A stretch of 64,000 bases of DNA from Streptomyces antibioticus (GCF_001514065.1 NZ_KQ948435.1:124001-188000); one strand, 5' to 3'. Counted from the stretch's first letter, positions 26,478 to 34,914 are shown. Made by a program: numbers and translations. Notes: generated by a model not told the origin, from the letters alone.

Positions 26478-26605
26478 CCTTCGTCAGCCGCCTGTGAAGG
26501 ATGACCTGTCGGATTCGGGCTGGCGAAGTTGCCCGGCCGCGTACTGCGGCTTCACCCCAAGGGCTGCTCGGAACGGCCGTTGAGCGCTGTTCCGGCGACC
26601 CGTCG
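26478..26605 (-). ncRNA. c-di-AMP riboswitch (ydaO/yuaA class)
   Basis: The minus strand carries the class hallmarks in order: TTGGGGTGAA (about 26548-26539), the GGGCAACTTCG loop, and CCCGAATCCGACAGGTCATC (about 26520-26501). A P1 stem joins GTCGCC (26599-26594) with GGCGGC (26492-26487, one G-U pair). The B. subtilis ydaO core has the same UUGGGGUGAA and CCGAAUCCGUCAG boxes. The Shine-Dalgarno of the NlpC/P60 gene (AAGGG) abuts the 3' arm of P1. High c-di-AMP is expected to turn expression off, as in rpfA and other wall-hydrolase genes. Confidence 0.88.
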
Positions 26606-27023
26606 TGCTTGGGTCCTCCACTCCTGCCGATCCACTCCTGTCGACCGGTCATCCGGGTGGCGGCAGGACTCGGCGTCCACCCGGATCGCCCCGCCGCTGC
26701 GGCGGGGTCTTGTCGTCAGACAGGGATCTTCACGCACGGACACACGAAAAACCCAATGGAATCGGGGATTTGTGGCGTTACTCACCACTCACCCGTTCGG
26801 GTGGACACTCCTCTGTTCGAGGGACTGTCGAGGGGGTCGAGGAGCCTCGGACCAGCGACGGAACGTCCCATTCCGGCCTCGAGCCACGCGCGTTGCGCAA
26901 CCCTGACGGCCCCACAGGACGACCGGCGACTACTCCAAACGGGGGTACGTCTTTTGGTTCGTTTGAAAGCCGGTCCGGACGCTTCGCCGTCGTGGCCGGC
27001 GGCCCGGACCGGGTGCGTCCGCG
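26606..27023. other. Long intergenic leader and promoter region of the NlpC/P60 gene
   Basis: There is no gene here. It holds the promoter and upstream leader of the riboswitch transcript. Two strong hairpins are visible: ATCCGGGTGG/CCACCCGGAT (26651-26660 and 26677-26686), and CCCCGCCGC/GCGGCGGGG (26689-26707) followed by TCTTGTC on the plus strand. The second looks like a plus-strand terminator, but no nearby plus-strand gene needs one. Scattered short open frames have no coding character. A promoter could not be placed with confidence. Confidence 0.5.
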
Positions 27024-27332
27024 TCAATTGCCGGAGTGCGGCGGCACCGTGACCCGCGCCGTGCGCCGCTCACCGTCCAGGACGCGCAGCGCCCGCGCCA
27101 GGGTTGCGGCATGCAGCTCCGTCTCGCCCCGCTGGTGCATCAGCGCCAGCGCGTCGCGCAGCTCGGCCGCCTTGGCGACCAGCGCCTGCGCGGCCCGCAG
27201 TCCGCGGTAGGTGTCGCCGTGGTGCGCGGGGTTGATCCGGCCGAGCAGATCGACCACGTCGAGGTAACGGTCGATCAACTCGCCCTCGGCGCGCGTCAGC
27301 GCGGGCAGCGGCGGGAGTTCCGGTGGCAGCAT
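27024..27332 (-). CDS. Small helical hypothetical protein downstream of clpP
   Basis: 102 aa from ATG 27332. It is largely alpha-helical ('LTRAEGELIDRYLDVVDLLG', 'AQALVAKAAELRDALALMHQ') with a basic C-terminus. No signal or membrane segment is seen. It follows clpP after seven bases on the same strand, so it is co-transcribed and perhaps an accessory or substrate-related factor. I do not recognise the family. Confidence 0.7.
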   Translation of the reverse strand: MLPPELPPLPALTRAEGELIDRYLDVVDLLGRINPAHHGDTYRGLRAAQALVAKAAELRDALALMHQRGETELHAATLARALRVLDGERRTARVTVPPHSGN

Positions 27333-27339
27333 CGCCCGC

Positions 27340-27975
27340 TCACCGGGTGCCCGGCGCGGGGCGCGAGGCCTTGCGGCTGGGGATGATCTCATCCACCAGG
27401 CCGTATTCCAGAGCCTCTTGAGCGGTGAGGATCTTGTCCCGCTCGATGTCCTCGGTGACTTGCTCCCGGGTGCGCCCGGTGTGCTGGACGAGCATCTCCT
27501 CCAGGCGGCCGCGGACCCGCCCCAACTCCTCGGCCTGGATCGCCAGATCGCTGGCCTGTCCCTCCACCGGCTCGGGTAGCGAGGGCTGGTGGATCACCAT
27601 GCGGGCACCCGGCAGCGTGAACCGCTTGCCGGGGGTGCCGGCCGCGAGCAGCACGGCCGCGGACGATCCCGCCTGCCCCAGGCAGATCGTCTCCACTTCG
27701 CAGGTGACGAACTGCATCGTGTCGTAGATCGCCGACATGGCGCTGAAGGAGCCGCCGGGGGAGTTGATGTAGAGCGAGATGTCCCGGTCCGGGTCCTGGT
27801 ACTCGAGGTGCATGAACTGCGCCATCACGTCGTTCGCCGAGACGTCGTCCACCGGGGTGCCGAGGAAGACGATCCGCTCCTCCAGCAGCTTCGAGTACGG
27901 ATCCATCGTCTTGCTGCCGGAGCTCGTGCGTTCGGTGAACTCGGGCAGGACATGGCGGGCGGTCGGTCGGGTCAT
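27340..27975 (-). CDS. clpP: ATP-dependent Clp protease proteolytic subunit (paralogue, ClpP5-like)
   Basis: 211 aa. Catalytic triad: Ser104 ('[16 protein letters not shown]'), His129 ('MVIHQPSLP') and Asp180 ('[20 protein letters not shown]'). '[13 protein letters not shown]' is the conserved oxyanion region. Streptomyces has several ClpP pairs. This copy stands alone, without a tandem clpP or clpX partner, which fits the solitary fifth paralogue; I am less sure of that numbering. It diverges from a Phd-type antitoxin gene. GGAGGGG precedes the ATG. Confidence 0.92.
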   Translation of the reverse strand: MTRPTARHVLPEFTERTSSGSKTMDPYSKLLEERIVFLGTPVDDVSANDVMAQFMHLEYQDPDRDISLYINSPGGSFSAMSAIYDTMQFVTCEVETICLGQAGSSAAVLLAAGTPGKRFTLPGARMVIHQPSLPEPVEGQASDLAIQAEELGRVRGRLEEMLVQHTGRTREQVTEDIERDKILTAQEALEYGLVDEIIPSRKASRPAPGTR

Positions 27976-27996
27976 GGGTACCCCTCCTTCGGCGTC

Positions 27997-28032
27997 TGTA
28001 AAAAATGTACAGGATGTACGTGACGTTATGAT
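27997..28032 (+). promoter_or_regulatory. Leaderless antitoxin promoter with three phased TGTA hexamers
   Basis: TGTAAA (27997-28002), TGTACA (28006-28011) and TGTACG (28015-28020) repeat at exactly 9 bp. TATGAT at 28027-28032 is a good -10 element. The start point would fall on the ATG at 28039, giving a leaderless transcript with no Shine-Dalgarno. TGTACA is the known core of YefM-YoeB operators in E. coli. The hexamers cover the -35 region and also the clpP upstream region, so one regulator could serve both genes. Confidence 0.65.
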
Positions 28033-28038
28033 GGGGGT

Positions 28039-28326
28039 ATGGCCTACGAGATTCCGGTGACGCAAGCCAGGGCTGAGCTCGCCGACCTGATCAACCGAGT
28101 GGTGTACGGCGGTGAGCGTGTCGTCGTCACGCGGCACGGCAAGCCGCTCGTCGCCCTGGTCTCCGCCGCCGATCTCGAACGGCTGGAGGAGCTCCAGGAG
28201 CTTCCGGAGCCCGCCGAGGAGAAGGTGATCAGCGCGGTCTCGACCGTGCGCGAGCTGTCCTCGCCCTCCCGTGAGCCGCAGCGCTTCGGCATCGCGGCCC
28301 ACCACCGGGGCACGGGCGCCTCCTAG
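28039..28326 (+). CDS. Phd/YefM-family antitoxin, no toxin gene beside it
   Basis: 95 aa. '[20 protein letters not shown]' and '[20 protein letters not shown]' form the Phd/YefM DNA-binding and dimer domain (residues 1-60). The C-terminal 35 residues are acidic then disordered, where toxins normally bind. No YoeB, Doc or PIN toxin gene follows; the next sequence is a short repeat and a terminator of the opposite strand. It is divergent from clpP. It is an orphan, either a transcription regulator or a relic. Confidence 0.9.
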   Translation: MAYEIPVTQARAELADLINRVVYGGERVVVTRHGKPLVALVSAADLERLEELQELPEPAEEKVISAVSTVRELSSPSREPQRFGIAAHHRGTGAS

Positions 28327-28327
28327 C

Positions 28328-28370
28328 GGGACGTCTTCCAGCGGGACGTCTCCTGGGGGGACGTCTCCCG
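28328..28370. repeat. Three 15-bp direct repeats (GGGACGTC core)
   Basis: GGGACGTC occurs at 28328, 28343 and 28358, exactly 15 bp apart, with similar flanks (GGGACGTCTYCC). The array begins two bases after the antitoxin stop codon. It is non-coding. It could be a trace of an expanded 3' end or a regulator site. Confidence 0.7.
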
Positions 28371-28387
28371 GCAGGGCACGAAAAAGA

Positions 28388-28423
28388 CCGCGCACCCCCG
28401 TCCGCTACAGCGGAGGTGCGCGG
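28388..28423 (-). terminator. Rho-independent terminator of the ABC-2-like gene
   Basis: CCGCGCACC/GGTGCGCGG is a 9-bp stem (28388-28396 and 28415-28423). On the minus strand it is followed by TCTTTTTCG, a good T-tract. It ends the transcript of the gene whose stop is at 28444. Confidence 0.85.
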
Positions 28424-28443
28424 CCCGTTCCAGAGTGCCCGGG

Positions 28444-29457
28444 TCAGCCGGCCGGGACCAGCTCCCGTTCGGCCGCGGGTGCGGGGCTCTTCTTCCGCGC
28501 CTTGAGCGCGTTCCCCAGCAGTACGGCGCCCAGGCCGAGCGCGGCCCACCAGGTCAGGGTCAGAGCGGGGCCGGTCGCCGCCGCCCCGTCGAAGTACGCC
28601 ACCGACCTCAGCAGGGTCGCGCTCGCGCCCGGCGGCAGCCACTGGCCGATCGTGCCGACCGGCTCGGGGAGCATCCGCGGCGCCGAGGCCGCCCCGGAGA
28701 AGGGGTTGCCGAGGAGCATGATCGCGCCCGAGGCGATCCCGATCCCGGCGGTGCCCAGGAGCGCGGCGAGACCGGCGACGGCACCGCTCACCGCCAGTGT
28801 CGCCAGCCCGAACACCCCGGCCTCCGCCCACCAGTCGCCGGTGAGGACGCCGAGCCAGCTGTCCGCGATCCCGGCGGCGGCCATGCCCACCAGGGCGGAG
28901 GCGCCGACCAGCGCGGCCACGGCACGCGTCCCGCGCAGCCCGCTCACGGTGACCGCCGCGCCCGCGGCGATCCCTGCCAGGGCCAGCGGCAGCACGCTCG
29001 CGCTCAGGGCCGCGCCGCGCGGGTCCTTCGCGGGTGCCGCCACCACGTCGACGGTCCTGACCTGGGTGCCCTCGGCCGCCGCCGGCTGCACCACGGCCTG
29101 CTGGAGCAGCTGCGCCACCACCGGGCTCGCGGCCGACGCGGTCAGCAGCTCGGGTCCCTGGGCGGAGACGACGACCGCCCCGTACACGGTCCGGTCCTCG
29201 ACGGCGTCCCGGGCGGCGGCCTCGTCCGCGAAGTGGTGGATCTCGAACGCGCCCTCGTGCCGCGCCAGTTGCGCCTCCACCTGGGCGGTCGCGGCGGCCG
29301 GACCGGCCACGCCGAGCGGCAGGTCACGGGGTGCGGTGCGGGCGGCGGGCCAGGCGAAGGCCCACAGGGCGAGTGCGGCGAGGAGCGGTACGAGTACGAC
29401 GACCGCGAGCAGGCGGCGAGGGGTGCCGCTGGGTGTCGTAGCGGAAGCGGTGGACAT
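28444..29457 (-). CDS. ABC-2-like multi-pass membrane protein (YhgE/Pip-type)
   Basis: 337 aa from ATG 29457. A helix at 15-35 ('LLAVVVLVPLLAALALWAFA') is followed by an extracytoplasmic domain (about 36-150). A C-terminal block of five or six helices ends in 'WWAALGLGAVLLGNALKARK'. This layout resembles YhgE/Pip or ABC-2 permeases. No ATPase gene is near. It diverges from a TetR repressor that shares duplicate operator-like sites, so it is probably a TetR-controlled efflux or stress-response membrane protein. Confidence 0.8.
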   Translation of the reverse strand: MSTASATTPSGTPRRLLAVVVLVPLLAALALWAFAWPAARTAPRDLPLGVAGPAAATAQVEAQLARHEGAFEIHHFADEAAARDAVEDRTVYGAVVVSAQGPELLTASAASPVVAQLLQQAVVQPAAAEGTQVRTVDVVAAPAKDPRGAALSASVLPLALAGIAAGAAVTVSGLRGTRAVAALVGASALVGMAAAGIADSWLGVLTGDWWAEAGVFGLATLAVSGAVAGLAALLGTAGIGIASGAIMLLGNPFSGAASAPRMLPEPVGTIGQWLPPGASATLLRSVAYFDGAAATGPALTLTWWAALGLGAVLLGNALKARKKSPAPAAERELVPAG

Positions 29458-29472
29458 GGGGTGGCCTTCCTT

Positions 29473-29539
29473 GGCTCGGATCGGCCCGGACGGGCTCGGA
29501 TCGGCCCACAGGCTCGGATCGGCCCGGACGGGCTTGGAT
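29473..29539. repeat. Minisatellite in the leader of the ABC-2-like gene
   Basis: GGCTCGGATCGGCCC occurs three times (29473, 29493, 29511), with a degenerate fourth GGCTTGGAT at 29531. Spacings are 20, 18 and 20 bp. GATCGGCC-like symmetry makes each unit able to fold. The array lies between the start codon and the distal TetR box, so it is probably in the 5' untranslated region. Confidence 0.75.
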
Positions 29540-29546
29540 TTAAAGA

Positions 29547-29622
29547 GAAGGATCGTTCGTTTTTCTTTCGCTCCCACCGTCCTGCCCGGAGCGCGTCTTG
29601 TCAAGAAGGAACGTTCGTTTTA
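29547..29622. promoter_or_regulatory. Twin TetR-operator-like boxes GAAGGAWCGTTCGTTTT
   Basis: GAAGGATCGTTCGTTTT (29547) and GAAGGAACGTTCGTTTT (29605) are near-identical, 58 bp apart, in the divergent region between the membrane gene and tetR. The second contains the palindromic AACGTT core and ends 12 bp before the tetR ATG (29634). One box per promoter is the typical TetR autoregulation layout. Confidence 0.7.
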
Positions 29623-29633
29623 AGTTGGGGGCC

Positions 29634-30296
29634 ATGGCCCGCGTATCCCAGGAACACCTCGACGCCCGCCGTCGGCAGATCCTCGACGGCGCCGCGATCT
29701 GCTTCGCGCGCAACGGCTTCCACGCCACGTCCATGCAGGACGTGCTGAAAGAGGTCGACCTGTCGGCCGGGGCCGTGTACCGCTACTTCAGCGGCAAAGA
29801 GGCCCTCATCGCGGCCATCGTCGAGGAGGTGCTCGGCCAGGTCCGCGACGGTTTCGAGGAGGCGGCGCTGGGCAGCCCGCCCCCGCCGCCGGACCTTCTG
29901 GTGGCATCGGTGCTCGGCCGGATCCTCGCCACCAAGGAGCTCCTCACTGTGGACGGGCGTCCCGCTTTCCCGCGGCTCGTCGTCCAGGTGTGGACGGAAA
30001 CACTCCGCAACGAGGAACTCGCGGCCGTCCTCCGGGACGGCTACGGCGCGGTGCGGCAGACCTGGGGACGGATCGTGCAGGCCTACCAGGACGCCGGGGT
30101 GATGCGCTCGGACGTGTCCGTGGACCACGTCGCCCGCACCATGATGGCCGCGGCCATGGGCTTCCTCGCCCAGCAGGCTCTGTTCGGGCCGGCGTCGACC
30201 GACGTCCTCCGGGACGGGCTGCGGGCGTTGATGAGCATGCGGGACGCCCCCGACGGTGAGCGCCGCGTCACGTCCGGTGGATCACAGCTCGGTTAA
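29634..30296 (+). CDS. TetR-family transcriptional repressor
   Basis: 220 aa from ATG 29634. N-terminal HTH: 'RQILDGAAICFARNGFHATS' and 'VDLSAGAVYRYFSGKEALIA' (about 12-55). The C-terminal ligand domain is helical with 'TETLRNEELAAVLRDGY' near 125. It most likely represses itself and the divergent membrane protein via the duplicated box. The inducer is unknown. Urease genes follow 111 bp downstream on the same strand, but a separate promoter is more likely. Confidence 0.92.
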   Translation: MARVSQEHLDARRRQILDGAAICFARNGFHATSMQDVLKEVDLSAGAVYRYFSGKEALIAAIVEEVLGQVRDGFEEAALGSPPPPPDLLVASVLGRILATKELLTVDGRPAFPRLVVQVWTETLRNEELAAVLRDGYGAVRQTWGRIVQAYQDAGVMRSDVSVDHVARTMMAAAMGFLAQQALFGPASTDVLRDGLRALMSMRDAPDGERRVTSGGSQLG

Positions 30297-30407
30297 CTTG
30301 CTTGAAACCCGGTCCAACTAGCCTCTCGGCACGCCACCAGGGACTTTGCCCGGCGGCTGCGGCAACCGGACCCCGCACGGTCCGGAGCGAGGACTGTGAG
30401 GTGGGAC

Positions 30408-30710
30408 GTGCAACTGACCCCGCACGAGCAAGAGAGGCTGCTGATCCATGTGGCGGCCGATGTCGCCGAGAAGCGCCGGGCCCGCGGGCTCAAGCTCAAC
30501 CACCCCGAGGCCGTCGCCCTCATCACCTCGCACATTCTCGAGGGCGCCCGTGACGGCCGCACCGTCGCCGAACTGATGGCCTCCGGGCGCAAGCTGCTCA
30601 CCAGGGACGACGTCATGGAGGGCATCCCCGAGATGATCCACGACGTCCAGGTCGAGGCGACCTTCCCGGACGGCACCAAGCTCGTCACCGTCCACGACCC
30701 GATCGTCTGA
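30408..30710 (+). CDS. ureA: Urease subunit gamma
   Basis: 100 aa, the exact usual length, from the GTG at 30408 with GAGG 6-7 bases before it. '[20 protein letters not shown]' and '[20 protein letters not shown]' are hallmark gamma-subunit sequences. Together with beta and alpha subunits it forms the (abc)3 urease that hydrolyses urea to ammonia and carbamate. It is first of the ureABCFGD operon. A GTG 12 bases upstream is in frame but spaced poorly. Confidence 0.98.
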   Translation: MQLTPHEQERLLIHVAADVAEKRRARGLKLNHPEAVALITSHILEGARDGRTVAELMASGRKLLTRDDVMEGIPEMIHDVQVEATFPDGTKLVTVHDPIV

Positions 30711-30721
30711 CGGGGGCTGCC

Positions 30722-31033
30722 GTGATTCCCGGAGAGATCCTCTTCGCCGAGGACCCGATCGTCTACAACGAGGGCCGTGAGGTCACCCGGCTGACCGTCC
30801 TCAACGCCGCCGACCGGCCCGTCCAGGTCGGCTCCCACTACCACTTCGCCGAGGCCAATCCCGGCCTGGAGTTCGACCGCGCCGCCGCGCGCGGCAAGCG
30901 GCTGAACGTCGCCGCCGGCACCGCCGTGCGCTTCGAGCCCGGAATCCCCGTCGACGTCGAACTCGTCCCGCTGGCCGGCGCCCGGATCGTGCCCGGACTG
31001 CGCGGGGAGACCGGAGGTGCCCTCGATGCCTGA
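30722..31033 (+). CDS. ureB: Urease subunit beta
   Basis: 103 aa from a GTG 11 bases after ureA. '[20 protein letters not shown]' and '[20 protein letters not shown]' are characteristic. The 3' end overlaps ureC by eight bases, so translation is coupled. It is a structural scaffold of the urease trimer. The C-terminus is shorter than in some enterobacterial homologues. Confidence 0.98.
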   Translation: MIPGEILFAEDPIVYNEGREVTRLTVLNAADRPVQVGSHYHFAEANPGLEFDRAAARGKRLNVAAGTAVRFEPGIPVDVELVPLAGARIVPGLRGETGGALDA

Positions 31034-32747
31034 GATCTCGCGTGCCGCGTACGCCGACCTGTTCGGCCCGACGACCGGCGACCGCATCCGGCTCGCCGAC
31101 ACCGATCTGATCGTCGAGATCGAGGAGGATCGTTCCGGCGGTCCCGGACTCGCCGGTGACGAGGCCGTGTTCGGCGGTGGCAAGGTGATCCGCGAGTCCA
31201 TGGGGCAGGCGCGTGCTACGCGCGCAGACGGCACCCCGGACACCGTCATCACCGGTGCCGTGATCATCGACCACTGGGGGATCGTCAAGGCCGACGTCGG
31301 CATCCGCGACGGCCGGATCACCGCCATCGGCAAGGCCGGCAACCCCGACACCATGGACGGCGTCCACCCGGACCTGGTGCTCGGCCCCGAGACCGAGGTC
31401 ATCGCCGGCAACGGGCGCATCCTGACGGCCGGTGCCGTCGACGCGCACGTCCACTTCATCTGCCCGCAGATCGCCGACGAGGCGCTGGCCGCCGGTGTGA
31501 CGACCCTGGTGGGTGGTGGTACCGGTCCGGCCGAGGGGTCCAAGGCCACGACGGTGACGCCCGGCCCGTGGCACCTCGCGCGGATGCTGGAAGCCATGGA
31601 GCAGTACCCGCTCAACATCGGCTTCCTCGGCAAGGGCAACACCGTCTCGCACGAGGCGATGCTGTCCCAGATCCGGGGCGGCGCGCTCGGGCTGAAGCTC
31701 CACGAGGACTGGGGTTCGACGCCCGCGGTCATCGACGCCTCGCTGACGGTGGCGGACCAGACCGGCATCCAGGTCGCCATCCACACCGACACCCTGAACG
31801 AGGCCGGCTTCGTCGGCGACACGCTCGCGGCGATCGCCGGACGCGGCATCCACGCGTACCACACCGAGGGTGCGGGCGGCGGGCACGCGCCGGACATCAT
31901 GACCGTCGTCTCCGAGCCGCACGTGCTGCCCAGCTCGACCAACCCGACCCGGCCGTTCACCGTCAACACCGCCGAGGAACACCTCGACATGCTGATGGTG
32001 TGCCACCACCTCAACCCGGCGGTGCCGGAGGACCTGGCCTTCGCCGAGTCCCGGATTCGGCCGACGACCATAGGCGCCGAGGACATCCTCCACGACCTCG
32101 GCGCCATCTCGATCATCTCGTCCGACGCCCAGGCCATGGGCCGGGTCGGTGAGGTCATCATGCGGACCTGGCAGACCGCGCATGTGATGAAGCGGAAGCG
32201 GGGCGCGCTGCCCGGGGACGGCCGGGCCGACAACCACCGTGTCCGGCGGTACGTCGCCAAGTACACGATCAACCCGGCCGTCGCGCAGGGTCTGGCGCGT
32301 GAGATCGGCTCGGTGGAGACCGGCAAGCTCGCCGACCTCGTGCTGTGGGAGCCCGCGTTCTTCGGCGTCAAGCCGCATCTCGTCGTCAAGGGCGGCCAGA
32401 TCGCCTACGCGCAGATGGGCGACGCCAACGCCTCGATCCCGACCCCGCAGCCGATCCTGCCGCGTCCGATGTACGGGGCGATCGGGCGGGCGCCCGCGAC
32501 CAACTCGTTCAACTTCGTCGCGCCGCTGGCGATCGAGGACGGGCTGCCGGAGCGGCTGCAACTCGGCAAGCGCTTCGTCGCCATCGAGTCGACGCGTGGG
32601 GTGACCAAGGCGGACATGCGGGAGAACGACGCGCGTCCCTCGGTGCGGGTCGATCCCGACAGCTTCGCCGTGCACATCGACGGGGAACTGGTCGAGGCGA
32701 CCCCGGCGGCCGAACTGCCCCTGGCCCAGCGTTACTTCCTGTTCTGA
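31026..32747 (+). CDS. ureC: Urease subunit alpha (catalytic)
   Basis: 573 aa, standard length. Nickel ligands: H141 and H143 ('DAHVHFI'), carbamylated Lys224 ('GLKLHEDWG'), H253 ('AIHTDTLNE'), H279 ('[11 protein letters not shown]') and Asp367 ('[10 protein letters not shown]'). Mobile-flap Cys326 and a catalytic His pair lie in 'MVCHHLNP'. All active-site residues are present, so the enzyme should be functional once matured by UreF, UreG and UreD encoded downstream. The ATG at 31026 lies inside the end of ureB. Confidence 0.99.
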   Translation: MPEISRAAYADLFGPTTGDRIRLADTDLIVEIEEDRSGGPGLAGDEAVFGGGKVIRESMGQARATRADGTPDTVITGAVIIDHWGIVKADVGIRDGRITAIGKAGNPDTMDGVHPDLVLGPETEVIAGNGRILTAGAVDAHVHFICPQIADEALAAGVTTLVGGGTGPAEGSKATTVTPGPWHLARMLEAMEQYPLNIGFLGKGNTVSHEAMLSQIRGGALGLKLHEDWGSTPAVIDASLTVADQTGIQVAIHTDTLNEAGFVGDTLAAIAGRGIHAYHTEGAGGGHAPDIMTVVSEPHVLPSSTNPTRPFTVNTAEEHLDMLMVCHHLNPAVPEDLAFAESRIRPTTIGAEDILHDLGAISIISSDAQAMGRVGEVIMRTWQTAHVMKRKRGALPGDGRADNHRVRRYVAKYTINPAVAQGLAREIGSVETGKLADLVLWEPAFFGVKPHLVVKGGQIAYAQMGDANASIPTPQPILPRPMYGAIGRAPATNSFNFVAPLAIEDGLPERLQLGKRFVAIESTRGVTKADMRENDARPSVRVDPDSFAVHIDGELVEATPAAELPLAQRYFLF

Positions 32748-32762
32748 TGGGGCGGGGTTCAG

Positions 32763-33437
32763 ATGTCTAGGGCCGCACTGCTCGTCCTGGCCGACGGCCG
32801 CTTTCCCGCCGGGGGGCACGCGCACTCCGGCGGGGCGGAGGCGGCCGTCAAGGCCGGGCGGATCAACGGGGCTTCGAGCCTGGAGGAGTTCTGCCGGGGG
32901 CGGTTGCACACCGCGGGACTGGTGTCGGCCTCCCTGTCCGCCGCGGCCGTACTCGGGGTGGACCCCGTGGAGTTGGACGCGGCGGCCGACGCCCGCACGC
33001 CGTCTCCCGCGTTGCGGACCGCCGCGCGCAAGCTCGGGCGGCAGCTGATGCGGGCCGCGCGGGCCACCTGGCCCTCGGCCGAACTCGACGCCCTGGCACG
33101 TGAGTTCCCCAAGGGTGCACATCAGCCGGTGGTGCTGGGGGTCGCGGCCCGTGCTGCCGGACTGGACGCCGTCGACGCGGCCTACTGCGCCGCGTACGAG
33201 AGCGTGAGCGGGCCGGCGTCGGCGACCGTGCGGTTGCTGAGCCTCGACCCCTTCGACGCCACGGCGGTGCTGGCCCGGTTGGCGCCGGAGCTGGACCGGG
33301 TGGCGGACCGGGCGGTGGAAGCGGCGCGCGAGGTCGCCGAGGTGGGCGTCGATGCCCTTCCCGCCGCCTCCGCGCCATTGTTGGAGATCTCCGCGGAGCT
33401 GCACGCCGCTTGGCCCGTGCGGCTGTTCGCGTCGTAG
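32763..33437 (+). CDS. ureF: Urease accessory protein UreF
   Basis: 224 aa, all-helical. 'LLVLADGRFPAGGHAHSGGA' is the conserved N-terminal block; 'REFPKGAHQPVVLGVAARA' and 'YESVSGPASATVRLLSLDP' follow. UreF binds UreD-apo-urease and controls UreG GTP hydrolysis during nickel insertion. It starts 15 bp after ureC. A small tandem repeat separates it from ureG. Confidence 0.95.
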   Translation: MSRAALLVLADGRFPAGGHAHSGGAEAAVKAGRINGASSLEEFCRGRLHTAGLVSASLSAAAVLGVDPVELDAAADARTPSPALRTAARKLGRQLMRAARATWPSAELDALAREFPKGAHQPVVLGVAARAAGLDAVDAAYCAAYESVSGPASATVRLLSLDPFDATAVLARLAPELDRVADRAVEAAREVAEVGVDALPAASAPLLEISAELHAAWPVRLFAS

Positions 33438-33470
33438 TTCCTCGTAGTTCCTCATAGTTCGTCGTAGTTC
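33431..33470. repeat. Four 10-bp tandem repeats between ureF and ureG
   Basis: Four units of TCRTAGTTC plus one base (33431-33440, 33441-33450, 33451-33460, 33461-33470) follow without gaps. The first unit contains the ureF stop codon TAG. Each unit also holds a TAG, so all would stop ribosomes in the same frame class. The array ends just before the ureG Shine-Dalgarno AAGGAG. Confidence 0.85.
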
Positions 33471-33484
33471 AAGGAGCCGTAATC

Positions 33485-34162
33485 ATGCATCTCGACCACC
33501 CCCACGACGGACCCGCCGCCGTCAGCGCGGACGCGCACCGCCCCGACGGCTCCCATCGCGCCCTGCGGATCGGCCTCGGCGGTCCCGTCGGTTCCGGCAA
33601 GACCGCCACCGTAGCCGCGCTCTGCCGCGCCCTGCGGGACGAGCTGTCCCTCGCCGTCGTCACCAATGACATCTACACCCGTGAGGACGCCGAGTTCCTG
33701 CTCCGGGAGGCCGTCCTGCCGCCCGAGCGGATCACCGCCGTGGAGACGGGCGCCTGCCCGCACACCGCGATCCGCGACGACATCTCCGCCAACCTCGAAG
33801 CCGTCGAGGACCTGGAGGACGAGGTCGGGCCGCTGGATCTCGTGCTCGTCGAGAGCGGCGGCGACAACCTCACCGCGACCTTCTCCAAGGGGCTCGTCGA
33901 CGCGCAGATCTTCGTGATCGACGTGGCGGGCGGCGACGACATCCCGCGCAAGGGCGGTCCCGGCGTCACCACCGCCGACCTGCTCGTGATCAACAAGACC
34001 GACCTCGCCCCGTACGTCGGCTCGGACCTCGCGCGGATGGCGGCCGACGCCAAGGCGCAGCGCGCCGAACTGCCGGTCGTCTTCCAGTCGTTGCGGACCG
34101 AGGCCGGGGTCACGGACGTCGCCGCGTGGGTGCGCTCGCAGCTCGCCGCGTGGACGGCATGA
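33485..34162 (+). CDS. ureG: Urease accessory GTPase UreG
   Basis: 225 aa. P-loop '[17 protein letters not shown]' near 32, '[15 protein letters not shown]' near 57, '[13 protein letters not shown]' with the metal-binding Cys-Pro-His near 90, '[15 protein letters not shown]' near 120 and guanine-specificity '[13 protein letters not shown]' near 163. It is a SIMIBI GTPase that delivers nickel to urease. The His-rich extreme N-terminus ('MHLDHPHDG') may hold Ni2+, useful because no ureE is present. Confidence 0.98.
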   Translation: MHLDHPHDGPAAVSADAHRPDGSHRALRIGLGGPVGSGKTATVAALCRALRDELSLAVVTNDIYTREDAEFLLREAVLPPERITAVETGACPHTAIRDDISANLEAVEDLEDEVGPLDLVLVESGGDNLTATFSKGLVDAQIFVIDVAGGDDIPRKGGPGVTTADLLVINKTDLAPYVGSDLARMAADAKAQRAELPVVFQSLRTEAGVTDVAAWVRSQLAAWTA

Positions 34163-34914
34163 GCGGCGGCGTACAGGCGACCGCGCGGATTCTCGCCCGC
34201 GCCGACGGGCGCGGCGGCACCTCGCTGCCCGTGCTGGAGGGCGACGGGCCGCTGGCGCTGCGCCGGACGCGGGGGAGCGGCGCCGAGGCGCGGGTCATGC
34301 TCGTAGGCGCGATGAGCGGGCCGCTCGGCGGCGACCACTTCACCGTCGAGGCGGTGGTGGAGGAGGGTGCCCGGCTGCACGTCGGGTCGGCCGCCGCCAC
34401 CATCGCCCTGCCCGGACAGGCCAAGGGCGAGGCGCACTACGACGTCCGCCTCACCGTCGCCGACGGCGGTGAACTGCGCTGGCTGCCCGAGCAGTTGATC
34501 TCCGCGAACGGCAGTGAGCTGTACGTCTCGACACAGGTCGACGTCGGTGCGTACGGTCGGCTCGTGCTGCGCGAGGAGCAGGTGCTGGGGCGGGTCGCCG
34601 AGGAGCCGGGGCGGCTCGGCAGCCGGCTCGTGGTGCGGGTCGGCGGCCGTACCGTCCTCGACCAGGCACTCGCCTGCGGGCCGGGGGCGCCCGGCGGATG
34701 GGACGGTCCGGCCGTGCTGGCGGGACATCGGGCGGTCGGGCAACTCGTCGTCGTACGACCCGAGTTCGCCGCCGATCCGGCGCCCGCCCGGGTGCTGGGG
34801 GACGGCGCCGTGATCATGCCGCTCGCCGGGCCCGCCGCGCTGGTGAGCGCCGTCGCCCCTGACGCGCTGCGGCTGAGGAAGCTCTTGGACGAGGCCCTGG
34901 TGTCGCTCGAGTGA
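34159..34914 (+). CDS. ureD: Urease accessory protein UreD (UreH)
   Basis: 251 aa from an ATG overlapping the ureG stop (ATGA). Beta-rich UreD fold: '[20 protein letters not shown]', '[20 protein letters not shown]', '[20 protein letters not shown]' and '[20 protein letters not shown]'. It is the scaffold that binds apo-urease and carries nickel from UreFG. It is somewhat shorter than the 270-280 residues of Klebsiella UreD. It is last in the operon. Confidence 0.95.
   Translation: MSGGVQATARILARADGRGGTSLPVLEGDGPLALRRTRGSGAEARVMLVGAMSGPLGGDHFTVEAVVEEGARLHVGSAAATIALPGQAKGEAHYDVRLTVADGGELRWLPEQLISANGSELYVSTQVDVGAYGRLVLREEQVLGRVAEEPGRLGSRLVVRVGGRTVLDQALACGPGAPGGWDGPAVLAGHRAVGQLVVVRPEFAADPAPARVLGDGAVIMPLAGPAALVSAVAPDALRLRKLLDEALVSLE

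Noticed and set aside
26689-26715. Strong plus-strand terminator-like hairpin CCCCGCCGC/GCGGCGGGG + TCTTGTC
   Set aside because: The nearest plus-strand gene ends at 25919, 770 bp away, so assigning it as that gene's terminator is not supported.
26606-27023. Short frames in the riboswitch upstream region
   Set aside because: No coding signature; the region is better explained as a long leader and promoter.
30297-30407. A ureA promoter (TTGCTT ... TAGCCT)
   Set aside because: The spacing of 15 bp and poor -10 make it no better than chance in this composition.
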